Part shown: piece by piece, positions 1 through 7,518 of the stretch
Position numbering within the stretch: position 1 is the first letter of the stretch
How the letters are laid out: each line of letters starts with the position of its first letter
Origin: HGM04593 sp045578665
Lineage (GTDB): Bacteria > Bacteroidota > Bacteroidia > Bacteroidales > Bacteroidaceae
DNA: 33,953 nucleotides
Direction: 5' to 3'
NCBI GenBank assembly: GCA_045578665.1
Contig: JAZNKR010000209.1
Location: 1 to 33,953, forward strand
Translations under genes and position numbers: made by a program
Notes under the pieces: model-generated
The model's database searches: none
What the model saw: the letters and a program-made list of their open reading frames with translations, nothing else
What the model was told of the DNA's origin: nothing

Positions 1-9
1 TCTGACATT

Positions 10-50
10 CTCCCTCTTGAAGAGGGAGTGCCCGCAGGGCGAGGGAGTTC
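10..50. repeat. Left-edge copy of the palindromic repeat family
   Basis: A hairpin at 10-28 pairs CTCCCTCT with AGAGGGAG across a 3-nt loop. It is followed by a small GCCC-GCA-GGGC hairpin at 30-40 and then GAGGGAGTTC. The same order (CTCCCTC hairpin, ACCCAATAGGGGGAGGGAGTTC) occurs at 31972-32015, so this is a dispersed family member about 32 kb from the main cluster. The window edge cuts off whatever lies to the left. Confidence 0.7.
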
Positions 51-198
51 CAATCATTGACTTAAATTTGTCTTAATAAAAAATTGGGGCTTGTAGTTAC
101 TTAAATATTGAATTTTAAACGACTTAAATACGTTTACCGGACACTAATAGTTCTATATAAGAAGCTGTTTTGCCAAACAAACGATACAGAAAATATCG

Positions 199-1563
199 TC
201 ACTCTGAATCAATGCAGAAGACAGCATACAATGGTATTGATTTTATACCATTGCCAACCCCAAAGTTTTTGCCAGAAATGCGATACGCAATATTGCTTTG
301 GTAATCTTTTATGAATGTATTCATGCTTATCGCTTTTACTTTTGTCCCCTTTTTTACCTCAACAGGTATGACATCCATATTTTTTTGAACGACAAATTCA
401 AGTTCAGCAGTGTTGTCGTTTTTCCAATATCTAAGCTCTACACCGTTGGATTTGAGTGCTTGCCCTACATAGTTTTCTGCAACCGCACCAAGAAAAGTAT
501 TGTCTGTATCTACTGCATTAAGCAATAATTGGATAGGCATTTGAGCCTTAGCACCTAACAAGCCTACATCCGATACATAGATTTTGAAATCGCTGTCGTC
601 CTCATAAGCAGCCAAAGGGATATAGCCATGAGTAACCAATCGGCACTTCAGAACGATCCCTGATAAGATAAGCCAATTTATAGCTTCGCCAAAAATTTTA
701 GCAGTACCACCTTTCTTGGCCAATTTGTATTGGAATTTTTTATTTTCCTTTGCTAACTGAGCCGGTATGGAATTCCAACAGGCACGAATCTTTACAGCTG
801 TAGCTGAGCTTGCATATTTACCCATGTCTGCATCATAACCATTCAAAATAGCTTGCTGAACAGCACGGCACTCTATATAACTATGAGTTTCTACAAACTT
901 TTTGACACATTCGGGCATACCTCCTATGATGAGATATTTCTGATATAAATCAAGAGCCATTTTGTGCACCGATTCAGGCATCTTCTCATCGGTAATATAA
1001 TGTTTACGGATTTCAGAGACCAATATGTGATTTTCTGTTGCCCATAAAAATTCTTCAAAATCCATTGGGTATAGTGTCAACTCATCAACCTTCCCGACGG
1101 GGAATGAGAATTCTTCTTCCGATTCATTCTTCAGAATGGAAACATCTTCATTATCTTCCTTGCTTCGGTCCTCGTCTCTATTCACTGCAACTCCAAGAAG
1201 GCTTCCGGCTGCGACAATATCATATTGCGGGTATTCTTCCTGAAAATATTTGAGGGCAAGAAGCGCACGCTTGCAGTCCTGAATCTCGTCCAATATAACC
1301 AGTGTCTCGTGTGGAATAATTCTGGTATTATATAAAGATTCAAGATACGCGATTATCTCCAAAGGATTTATGTTCTTCTTCAAAAAGTCCCGTACTTCGG
1401 GAACAAGATCCAAACTTATACGCAAGTAGTTGTTGTAGTATTCCTTCCCGAACTCTTCAAGTATATATGATTTACCAACTTGACGGGCACCTTGCAGAAT
1501 CAACGGTTTATGGTTGGCATTGTTCTTCCATGCAACAAGACGCTCTGTAATTTTTCTTTTCAT
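199..1563 (-). CDS. AAA-family ATPase with C-terminal DUF4143 domain
   Basis: A 454-residue P-loop ATPase of the AAA_14/DUF4143 type. Walker A is GARQVGKS (residues 25-32) and Walker B is LVILDEIQ (88-95), followed by a sensor-like AAGS. The C-terminal half has the DUF4143 pattern, ending in AELEFVV and then PVEVKKG, which resembles the E...ExK core of PD-(D/E)XK nuclease folds. The cellular role of the family is not well established; members are common, often AT-rich, accessory genes in Bacteroidota and other anaerobes. It stands alone with its own promoter at 1586-1616, only 16-23 bp before the ATG. Base composition is visibly more AT-rich than the cluster to its right, which suggests acquisition. 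No signal peptide or membrane segment is seen. Family assignment is confident, function is not. Confidence 0.88.
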   Translation of the reverse strand: MKRKITERLVAWKNNANHKPLILQGARQVGKSYILEEFGKEYYNNYLRISLDLVPEVRDFLKKNINPLEIIAYLESLYNTRIIPHETLVILDEIQDCKRALLALKYFQEEYPQYDIVAAGSLLGVAVNRDEDRSKEDNEDVSILKNESEEEFSFPVGKVDELTLYPMDFEEFLWATENHILVSEIRKHYITDEKMPESVHKMALDLYQKYLIIGGMPECVKKFVETHSYIECRAVQQAILNGYDADMGKYASSATAVKIRACWNSIPAQLAKENKKFQYKLAKKGGTAKIFGEAINWLILSGIVLKCRLVTHGYIPLAAYEDDSDFKIYVSDVGLLGAKAQMPIQLLLNAVDTDNTFLGAVAENYVGQALKSNGVELRYWKNDNTAELEFVVQKNMDVIPVEVKKGTKVKAISMNTFIKDYQSNIAYRISGKNFGVGNGIKSIPLYAVFCIDSE

Positions 1564-1585
1564 GACATTGATATTATTCAGTGCT

Positions 1586-1616
1586 CAAAAGTAGCTAAAA
1601 CTATGAAAAAATCAAA
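1586..1616 (-). promoter_or_regulatory. Bacteroidota-type promoter of the first ATPase gene
   Basis: On the minus strand, TTTG (1613-1616) is followed after 19 bp by TACTTTTG (1586-1593), an exact TAnnTTTG -7 box. Transcription would start near 1579, about 15 nt before the ATG at 1563, which supports that start codon. Confidence 0.65.
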
Positions 1617-1810
1617 ATACAAAGCATTTTTTTATAGTTTTCGATTGCAATTTACCGTTTATAGAAGAAAGTTCTGTTATATATGAATAACAACAAAGAA
1701 AATCTACTCTAAAAGTTGCGGTTAAACGAGCGGCAATGTGAACTTGTTCACAAATTGTACAGCGAGTGATAGCAACTTCAACGAAGTTAAATACCTCTCA
1801 AATAATTCCG
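1617..1810. other. AT-rich intergenic DNA without a gene
   Basis: No credible coding frame. The part from about 1730 (with GTGAACTTGTTCAC, a 6-bp-arm palindrome at 1738-1751) leads into the tandem repeat at 1811 and may be a decayed part of the same repeat material. Nothing else is recognisable. Confidence 0.4.
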
Positions 1811-1953
1811 AAAGATAGTGCAAGCCGAGAGGAGAATATCAAGTTTACTTGAATATTATTCCGAGGCGCAGCCTATCTTATTTAAAGATAGTGCAAGCAG
1901 AGAGAAGAATGTCAAATTTACTTGAATATTATTCCGAGGCACCGCCTATCTTA
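1811..1953. repeat. Two tandem copies of a 73-bp repeat
   Basis: Unit 1 (1811-1883) and unit 2 (1884-1953) both begin AAAGATAGTGCAAGC and end near CCGAGGC..CGCCTATCTTA. They differ by a few substitutions and a short length change at the right end. Within each unit AAGATAG near the left can pair with CTATCTT near the right, so each unit can fold back on itself. Intergenic sequence of this kind is familiar from Bacteroidales genomes; its function is unknown. The right end runs straight into the MITE-like element. Confidence 0.7.
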
Positions 1954-2144
1954 TGAGTAGTTCTATAAATTATTAATCTATATTTCTTTGCCGGGTGCAT
2001 TCTATTTCGGTCGCTTTTTGTTATATTTCGGCATCTTCTTCATTTTTACTCAGTTGCAACACAAAGGTTGCGCCATCGTAAAAACAAACAATATACTCGA
2101 AATAAACTCAAAAATCGCCTCGAACTAATTTATAGAACCACCCT
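1954..2144 (-). mobile_element. MITE-like element, copy 1 (191 bp)
   Basis: The right end reads TAATTTATAGAACCACCCT and the left end is its imperfect inverse (3 mismatches in the outer part), flanked by TA on both sides. The whole element is a near-identical, inverted copy of 29931-30120. Read on the minus strand it carries GGCGCAACCTTTGTGTTGC and then a 13-codon reading frame (2043 down to 2002) beginning MKKMPKYNKKRPK. This resembles a transposase N-terminus joined directly to the far IS end, so it looks like an internal-deletion derivative of a TA-targeting IS. The parent family was not identified. Confidence 0.75.
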
Positions 2145-2212
2145 TATGAAATAAAATTCAAACAGCTTCTAAATTTCCCTATTCAGTTTGTTAATCAAGA
2201 CATAGCGTTACC
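2145..2212. other. Intergenic stretch with an AAACAGCTTCT motif
   Basis: AAATTCAAACAGCTTCTAAATTT at about 2155-2177 is close to the inverse of AAGAAGCTGTTTAAATTTTC at about 10212-10232. A shorter match (AAGAAGCTGTTTTGCC) is near 161. No terminator is evident downstream of the flippase gene. Confidence 0.35.
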
Positions 2213-3700
2213 TTATCTAAAAAACCTGTTCACAAAGGGGATACTCTTAAGCGGCAGATCCCTCCTCACAAAATAGCATAAGTACACTATCAGAAGCAGA
2301 GTGTTGCATGAGAGGCGCAGAATTGTATTCTCCACCGGCAGAAGGGTCGACGCGCCATAGAGCAACAGAAATATTGCCACATAGCCGAAGATAGCCTTTA
2401 GGTCGTAATCGATGTTATTGCGCCGGCGACCTACAAAATAGGAGAGCAACATCGACACAAGATAGGCTGTAAACGATGCCCATGCACAGGCCATATAACC
2501 ATAATGCGGCACAAACAGTATGTTTATCGCAAAGAGTATTGCACAACCCGCAAAGGAGAATATTGCCCCCCAATAGGTCTCGTCGTTCAGCTTGTACCAG
2601 AAGGAGAGGTTGAAATAGACTCCCATGAAAATCTCCGCAGCCATCACAAGCGGCACCACCTTCAGACCAGCCCAATAATCGGGGCTTATGATATATTTTA
2701 TCAAGTCCATGTAGAAAACCACGCAGAGGAATGCAAAGAGCGCCACAGCTATAAAATACTTCATGGCTTTTGCATAGAGAGCCTTGCTGTCCTCCTTGTC
2801 GCGGTTGCCGAAGACAAACGGCTCGTATGCGAAGCGGAAAGCCTGCATCAGCATCGCCATTATCGCAGCAATCTTCACCGATGCACCATACACGCTCAAT
2901 TCCGCCCTACCCTGCGCCCCCGGCACAAGCTGGGGGTAAAGTATCTTGTCGGCATTCAGATTGAGTATTCCTGCAATACCCAACAGCAGCAGTGGCCACG
3001 AATAGGAGAGCATCTTCCTGAGCAAAGCCCCGTCAAAGGTGGGACGGTAGAGCTTGAGTTCGGGAATGAAGAAGAACGTGACGAACGATGTGCAGATAAG
3101 GTTTATGAGAAAGACATAATACGATTGCCTGTCGGGAGAATAGAAACTGCCTACAACATCGGGGTTGCTCTCATAAAGTCCAGGCAACAGCAGAAAGACT
3201 ATAAGGTTGAGCGCTATGTTTGTGAAGATGTTGACCAGCTTCAACGACGCAAACTTTATGGGACGTCCCTGAAAGCGCAACAGTCCGAACGGGGTTGCCT
3301 GCAAGGCATCCAATGCCACCACCACAGCCATCATGGTGATAAACTCGGGGTGGGCGGCATATCCCAACAGCCAGGCAAGGGAGTCGATATTGAGGAAGAC
3401 TCCCGCAAGGAAAAGCGTACAGAGTACTGCAATAATCTGCATACACATGGAGAATATTTGCGACACATTGCCCTTCTGTTTGTCGGCAAATCGGAAGAAG
3501 GTTGTCTCCATGCCGAAGATGAGCACTACCAGAATGAATGCCGTCCATGCGTAGATGTTCGTTACGACACCATATTCGCCCGACTCCACACTCATCTTTG
3601 CGGTGTAGAGCGGAACAAGCAGATAGTTGAGGAAACGGCCCACTATGCTGCTGGCTCCGTAAATTACGGTATCCTTGAAAAGCGATCCTAATTTTGACAT
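2213..3700 (-). CDS. Oligosaccharide flippase (Wzx/MOP superfamily)
   Basis: A 495-residue integral membrane protein with about 12-14 hydrophobic segments over its whole length, starting MSKLGSLFKDTVIYGASSIV. This N-terminus (amphipathic helix, then GxSSxxGRxLNYLLVPLYT) is typical of polysaccharide-biosynthesis flippases of the MOP exporter superfamily, which move undecaprenyl-linked glycans across the inner membrane. It has charged residues inside the membrane region (for example LNADKILYPQLVPG around 245-260), as is usual in the family. It lies 28 bp downstream of ruvB on the same strand and is probably the last gene of that operon. The link between ruvB and such a flippase is recurrent in Bacteroidales. 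The exact glycan cannot be told from sequence. Confidence 0.88.
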   Translation of the reverse strand: MSKLGSLFKDTVIYGASSIVGRFLNYLLVPLYTAKMSVESGEYGVVTNIYAWTAFILVVLIFGMETTFFRFADKQKGNVSQIFSMCMQIIAVLCTLFLAGVFLNIDSLAWLLGYAAHPEFITMMAVVVALDALQATPFGLLRFQGRPIKFASLKLVNIFTNIALNLIVFLLLPGLYESNPDVVGSFYSPDRQSYYVFLINLICTSFVTFFFIPELKLYRPTFDGALLRKMLSYSWPLLLLGIAGILNLNADKILYPQLVPGAQGRAELSVYGASVKIAAIMAMLMQAFRFAYEPFVFGNRDKEDSKALYAKAMKYFIAVALFAFLCVVFYMDLIKYIISPDYWAGLKVVPLVMAAEIFMGVYFNLSFWYKLNDETYWGAIFSFAGCAILFAINILFVPHYGYMACAWASFTAYLVSMLLSYFVGRRRNNIDYDLKAIFGYVAIFLLLYGASTLLPVENTILRLSCNTLLLIVYLCYFVRRDLPLKSIPFVNRFFR

Positions 3701-3728
3701 TTGCCGGATATGTATATTGTCTGTTTGG

Positions 3729-4757
3729 TTAAAACAACGTACCCTGCAAGTCGGAACTATATTTCGACTTACCCAGATGGGTGTATGCGAGGTCGGTAAC
3801 CTCGCGTCCGCGGGGTGTGCGTTTGATGAATCCCTCCTTGATGAGATAGGGTTCGTAGACCTCCTCTATCGTGCCTGCATCCTCGCTCAGAGCTGTCGCT
3901 ATCGTTCCTATGCCGACGGGACCTCCCTTGAACTTGTCGATGATCACACAAAGAATCTTGTTGTCTATCTCATCGAGGCCATACTTGTCGATGTTGAGGG
4001 CTTCGAGAGCCGTGCGTGCTATGCCCACGTCTATATGCCCGTTGCCCATCACTTGTGCAAAGTCGCGCACACGGCGCAGAAGGGCATTGGCAATACGGGG
4101 CGTTCCACGGCTGCGGCGGGCTATTTCGTATGTCGACTCCTCGTCGTAGGTAACACCCAGAATGTCTGCCGAGCGGCGTATGATGCCTGCAAGTGTCTTG
4201 CTGTCGTAATATTCGAGGTGCATGTTTATGCCGAAACGGGCACGCAGCGGAGCTGTGAGCAATCCGCTGCGGGTGGTTGCTCCGATGAGTGTAAAGGGGT
4301 TGAGGTCGATCTGTATGGAGCGCGCCGAGGGTCCCTTGTCTATGAGTATGTCTATGCGGTAGTCCTCCATTGCCGAGTAGAGATACTCCTCGACAATGGG
4401 CGAAAGACGGTGAATCTCGTCGATGAAGAGCACGTCGTTCGGCTCAAGCGAGGTGAGTATGCCTGCAAGGTCGCCCGGTTTGTCGAGCACAGGACCGGAG
4501 GTTACTTTGAACCCCACGCCAAGTTCGTTGGCTATGATGTTGCTCAGTGTGGTCTTTCCCAATCCGGGAGGACCGTGCAGCAGTACGTGGTCGAGCGACT
4601 CGCCACGCATCCTTGCCGCCTGCACAAATATGCCGAGGTTACTCACTATCTTCTCCTGGCCGCTGAAGTCGGAGAAAGAGAGAGGGCGCAAGGCGTTCTC
4701 GAACTCCTTGTCGCTGTTGCGGCTCTGTCTGCCTCTTATATCGAAATTGTCGTTCAT
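3729..4757 (-). CDS. ruvB: Holliday junction branch-migration helicase RuvB
   Basis: A 342-residue AAA+ motor that works with RuvA and RuvC to migrate Holliday junctions during recombinational repair. Features: LRPLSFSDFSGQ at 23-34, Walker A GPPGLGKTT (62-70), Walker B VLFIDEIHRLSP (109-120), sensor IGATTRSG, arginine-finger region RARFGI, and a C-terminal winged helix ending EPYLIKEGFIKRTPRGR. Length and motifs match the family in full, with no missing residue. The ATG lies 10 bp after the transglycosylase stop, so translation is likely coupled. ruvA and ruvC are not in the window. Confidence 0.98.
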   Translation of the reverse strand: MNDNFDIRGRQSRNSDKEFENALRPLSFSDFSGQEKIVSNLGIFVQAARMRGESLDHVLLHGPPGLGKTTLSNIIANELGVGFKVTSGPVLDKPGDLAGILTSLEPNDVLFIDEIHRLSPIVEEYLYSAMEDYRIDILIDKGPSARSIQIDLNPFTLIGATTRSGLLTAPLRARFGINMHLEYYDSKTLAGIIRRSADILGVTYDEESTYEIARRSRGTPRIANALLRRVRDFAQVMGNGHIDVGIARTALEALNIDKYGLDEIDNKILCVIIDKFKGGPVGIGTIATALSEDAGTIEEVYEPYLIKEGFIKRTPRGREVTDLAYTHLGKSKYSSDLQGTLF

Positions 4758-4767
4758 GGTGTTGTCT

Positions 4768-5754
4768 CTATTTTATTACCCAGGCTCTGTTGTGGGCCTT
4801 TGTCTCTTTGGGATTGTAGTATAGCGAAGCCTTGCTCGGGATGAGCAGCCGGTAGGTCTTGCGGTTGGCATTGCGATGGGAGGTCGCACGTATCCACGGA
4901 TTGGCATCGCGCAGTTGCATATAGTTGATTCCGTGCTTCTTTGCTATCGCCGTAAAATTGACAGGCGCGGCATTTGTCTCCACGGTGTCGGAGTAGACCA
5001 CCGGCGGATAGAGGTCGCTGCTCTTGAGCAGGAAGCCGTATCGCGAAGGGGATGAGAAGATGAGTTTTGCCGTCAGTATTCTGAAGAGGTAGCGCGAGGT
5101 CTCGGGGACAAGCGCAAGATCTGTCGCCTTGCTCTCCTTCTGCGCTGCAATGCGCTTGGATATACTGTTCTCTCCGGCATTGTAGCTTGCTGCCACAGTC
5201 AGCCAGTCACCGAATCTGTTATACGAACTCTTGATGTATCGGCAGGCGGCACGTGTAGCCTTTTCAATGTTGTATCTCTCGTCGACGCTGTTGTTCACCT
5301 CAAGCCCGTACTGCTTGGCAGTTGCAGGCATGAACTGCCACAGACCGCATGCTCCTACAGAGGAGCGGGCATAAATGTCGCCGTTGCTCTCTATTATCAT
5401 CAGGTATTTGAAGTCGTCGTGCAGCCCCTGCTCCTTGAGGATGGGCTCTACGATGGGGAATATGCGGTTGGCTCGTTTGAGCATCAGCTGCGTGTTTATG
5501 TGGGAGTAAGTGAATGTGAGAATCTCCCTGTCCATGCGCTCTCTGAGGTCGCTGCGTGTGAGGTCTATGCTCTCGCCTGCAAACATCATGCTTGCAGGAA
5601 TTTCGGGTGAGGTAACATTGTATGGCACCTGAGAACGCGGCTCGTTCTGCGGCGATGTGCTCAGGTATCCCTGCACCATCTGCGCTGCAAAAAAGAGTGT
5701 TGCAACAGCAAAAGTGCATCTCATAAATCTTTTAATTGAATCTCTTTTTATCAT
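4768..5754 (-). CDS. Lytic murein transglycosylase, MltD-like
   Basis: A 328-residue exported enzyme that cleaves the MurNAc-GlcNAc bond of peptidoglycan non-hydrolytically. An N-terminal membrane segment (about 11-30) acts as signal or anchor; no lipobox cysteine is placed correctly. The SLT domain spans about 105-235. The catalytic glutamate is E122 in IIESNGD (family form ESxf), followed by GACGLWQFMPATAKQYGL (134-151) and ASYNAGEN (189-196), the usual substrate-groove motifs. A weaker LysM-like module around 275-315 (FTAIAKKHGINYMQLRDANP) would bind glycan strands. It is the first gene of a three-gene minus-strand unit with ruvB and a flippase, with a promoter at 5796-5826. Confidence 0.9.
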   Translation of the reverse strand: MIKRDSIKRFMRCTFAVATLFFAAQMVQGYLSTSPQNEPRSQVPYNVTSPEIPASMMFAGESIDLTRSDLRERMDREILTFTYSHINTQLMLKRANRIFPIVEPILKEQGLHDDFKYLMIIESNGDIYARSSVGACGLWQFMPATAKQYGLEVNNSVDERYNIEKATRAACRYIKSSYNRFGDWLTVAASYNAGENSISKRIAAQKESKATDLALVPETSRYLFRILTAKLIFSSPSRYGFLLKSSDLYPPVVYSDTVETNAAPVNFTAIAKKHGINYMQLRDANPWIRATSHRNANRKTYRLLIPSKASLYYNPKETKAHNRAWVIK

Positions 5755-5795
5755 GAATTTTATGGTCTCTTGGAAACTTCTCGAAAAAGAAAAAG

Positions 5796-5826
5796 CAAAT
5801 GTAGCCTTTTCCTATACAAATAACAA
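5796..5826 (-). promoter_or_regulatory. Promoter for transglycosylase-ruvB-flippase
   Basis: On the minus strand, TTG (5824-5826, within CTTG) is separated by 20 bp from TACATTTG (5796-5803), an exact TAnnTTTG box. It lies 42 bp before the ATG at 5754. The opposite strand carries a weaker promoter for the methyltransferase gene, so the 200-bp gap is a divergent promoter region. Confidence 0.6.
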
Positions 5827-5839
5827 GCATTTTTATTGA

Positions 5840-5866
5840 TTTGCATCGCTTTTTTTTGTTCCTTTG
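5840..5866 (+). promoter_or_regulatory. Possible promoter of the rRNA methyltransferase gene
   Basis: TTTG at 5840-5843 and TTCCTTTG at 5859-5866 resemble the -33 and -7 elements, but the -7 box departs from TAnnTTTG at its second base and the spacer is only 15 bp. The best candidate seen in this gap, but weak. Confidence 0.3.
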
Positions 5867-5957
5867 CAAAATAATTGACCTTTCGTGGAGCAGGCATTGC
5901 AAAAGAGAATGCATGCAACAGACACCCCGGATGGTCCATACATATCTATTGGTTAAT

Positions 5958-7493
5958 ATGGAGGAATTTGAATTGATTGCAAAGACCTTTCAGGGTCTTG
6001 AGGAGGTGCTCGCCAAAGAGTTGGTGGAGCTTGGTGCCAACAACGTACAGATAGGTCGTCGCATGGTCTCTTTCACCGGAGACAAGGAGATGATGTACAA
6101 AGCTAATTTTTGTCTTCGCACCGCAATACGCATTTTGAAACCGATAGTCCACTTCAAAGCCTCCTCTGCCGACGAGGTTTACGAGAAAGTGAAGGCTATG
6201 GACTGGGACAAGTACATGGATTGGGGAATGACCTTCTCGGTCGACTCGGTAGTGTACAGCGACATATTCCGCCATTCGAAATTTGTAGCATACCGTGTGA
6301 AGGATGCTATTGCCGACCACTTCAACGAGAAGTGCGGCAAGCGTCCCTCGGTGCGTCTCAACAACCCCGACCTCATATTCCACATACACATCGCGCAGGA
6401 TGAGTGCACCTTGGCATTCGACAGCTCGGGCGAGTCGTTGCACCGCCGCGGATACAGGGCAGAGACAGGTGCCGCGCCCATCAACGAGGTGTTGGCTGCA
6501 GGTCTCATTCTGCTCACAGGCTGGCGCGGAGAGTGCGACTTTGTTGACCCTATGTGCGGCTCGGGAACAATTCCCATCGAAGCGGCACTCATTGCACGCA
6601 ACATCGCTCCCGGCATCTATCGCAAAGGCTTTGCCTTTGAAAAGTGGCGCGACTTCGACAGCGAACTCTTCAGCAAGATATACGAGGACGATTCACAAGA
6701 GAAGGAATTCAAGCACAAGATATACGGATACGACATGGACGGCCGCATGGTCGGATGCGCACGACGCAACATAAAATCGGCTATGATGAGCGATTATATA
6801 GAGGTCGACTGTCGCGAGATAAAGGATTTCGAGCCGATGGAAAACCGTGCAATCATGGTTGTGAACCCTCCCTACGGCGAGCGCCTTGTGTCGGACAAGA
6901 TTCTTGAGACCTACAAGACATTGGGTAGCCGTCTGAAGCACGCATTCTCGGGCAACGAGGCATGGATAATAAGCAGCAACTACGAATGCTTCGACCAGAT
7001 AGGCTTGAAGGCATCGGCACGCATAGCACTTTTCAACGGCGACCTCGATTGCGAGTTCCGCAAATTCGAGCTCTTCCAGGGAAAATACAGCGGCTTCCGC
7101 GACGAAGGAAAATCGTTGCAGAAGGATTTTGCACCCCTCAAGAGAAAATCGCGGCTCACCGGACTCGACGGCGAGACAAAAGAGAGCCGCCGTCAGCGCG
7201 AGAGCTACGAGAATATGACCGAAGAGGAGATTGCAGCAGCAAAACGTCGACGCCAGCTCGAGTCGTACCTCGAAGGCCGCGCCGGCAGAAAACCTGCACG
7301 CCCCAGACGCGAGGAGAGAGACGAACAGGGAGCAGACAAGAAGCCTGCACGTGGCGAACGCCCTGCACGCAAGGAATTTACCCCCGGACGCGACAACCGT
7401 CGCCCCGCAGCAAAAGGCGGATACGCAGGCAAGCCCTCGCAGCGCCGCAGCGGAGGAGACAAGGGCGGATACAGACGAAACAACAAAAAGTAA
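5958..7493 (+). CDS. 23S rRNA guanine-N2 methyltransferase, THUMP type (RlmL-like)
   Basis: 511 residues from the ATG at 5958; an earlier in-frame ATG at 5841 is rejected because the protein starts in the family-typical way at MEEFELIAKTFQGLEEVLAKE. A THUMP RNA-binding domain covers about 45-158. The SAM-dependent methyltransferase has motif I DPMCGSGTIPIEAA (197-210) and catalytic NPPYGERL (303-310), the pattern of m2G enzymes such as the N-terminal half of E. coli RlmKL (G2445). Unlike E. coli RlmKL there is no second (RlmK) domain. A low-complexity tail rich in Arg, Lys, Gly and Pro (about 400-511) is probably disordered and RNA-binding. purD begins 25 bp downstream. Confidence 0.9.
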   Translation: MEEFELIAKTFQGLEEVLAKELVELGANNVQIGRRMVSFTGDKEMMYKANFCLRTAIRILKPIVHFKASSADEVYEKVKAMDWDKYMDWGMTFSVDSVVYSDIFRHSKFVAYRVKDAIADHFNEKCGKRPSVRLNNPDLIFHIHIAQDECTLAFDSSGESLHRRGYRAETGAAPINEVLAAGLILLTGWRGECDFVDPMCGSGTIPIEAALIARNIAPGIYRKGFAFEKWRDFDSELFSKIYEDDSQEKEFKHKIYGYDMDGRMVGCARRNIKSAMMSDYIEVDCREIKDFEPMENRAIMVVNPPYGERLVSDKILETYKTLGSRLKHAFSGNEAWIISSNYECFDQIGLKASARIALFNGDLDCEFRKFELFQGKYSGFRDEGKSLQKDFAPLKRKSRLTGLDGETKESRRQRESYENMTEEEIAAAKRRRQLESYLEGRAGRKPARPRREERDEQGADKKPARGERPARKEFTPGRDNRRPAAKGGYAGKPSQRRSGGDKGGYRRNNKK

Positions 7494-7518
7494 GAACCTC
7501 CAATAAACAGATACAACT

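Noticed and set aside
1564..2212. tRNA or small RNA gene in the large left gap
   Set aside because: No cloverleaf or CCA end was seen; the structure present is explained by the tandem repeat and MITE.
2213..3700. Flippase near ruvB as part of a capsule locus
   Set aside because: No glycosyltransferases lie beside it; its neighbours are ruvB and a transglycosylase, so a full capsule locus is not supported here.
3675..4844. Long plus-strand frame opposite ruvB
   Set aside because: It is the mirror of a fully conserved ruvB gene; its product is Cys- and Val-rich with no domain. The same reasoning removes the long frames at 2504-3691, 14144-15457, 6693-7751, 29000-29854 and 32698-33870, each opposite a confident gene.
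5841..5957. Earlier ATG (5841) for the rRNA methyltransferase
   Set aside because: It would add 39 residues unlike the family and overlap the likely promoter; MEEFELIAKTFQG is the usual N-terminus.
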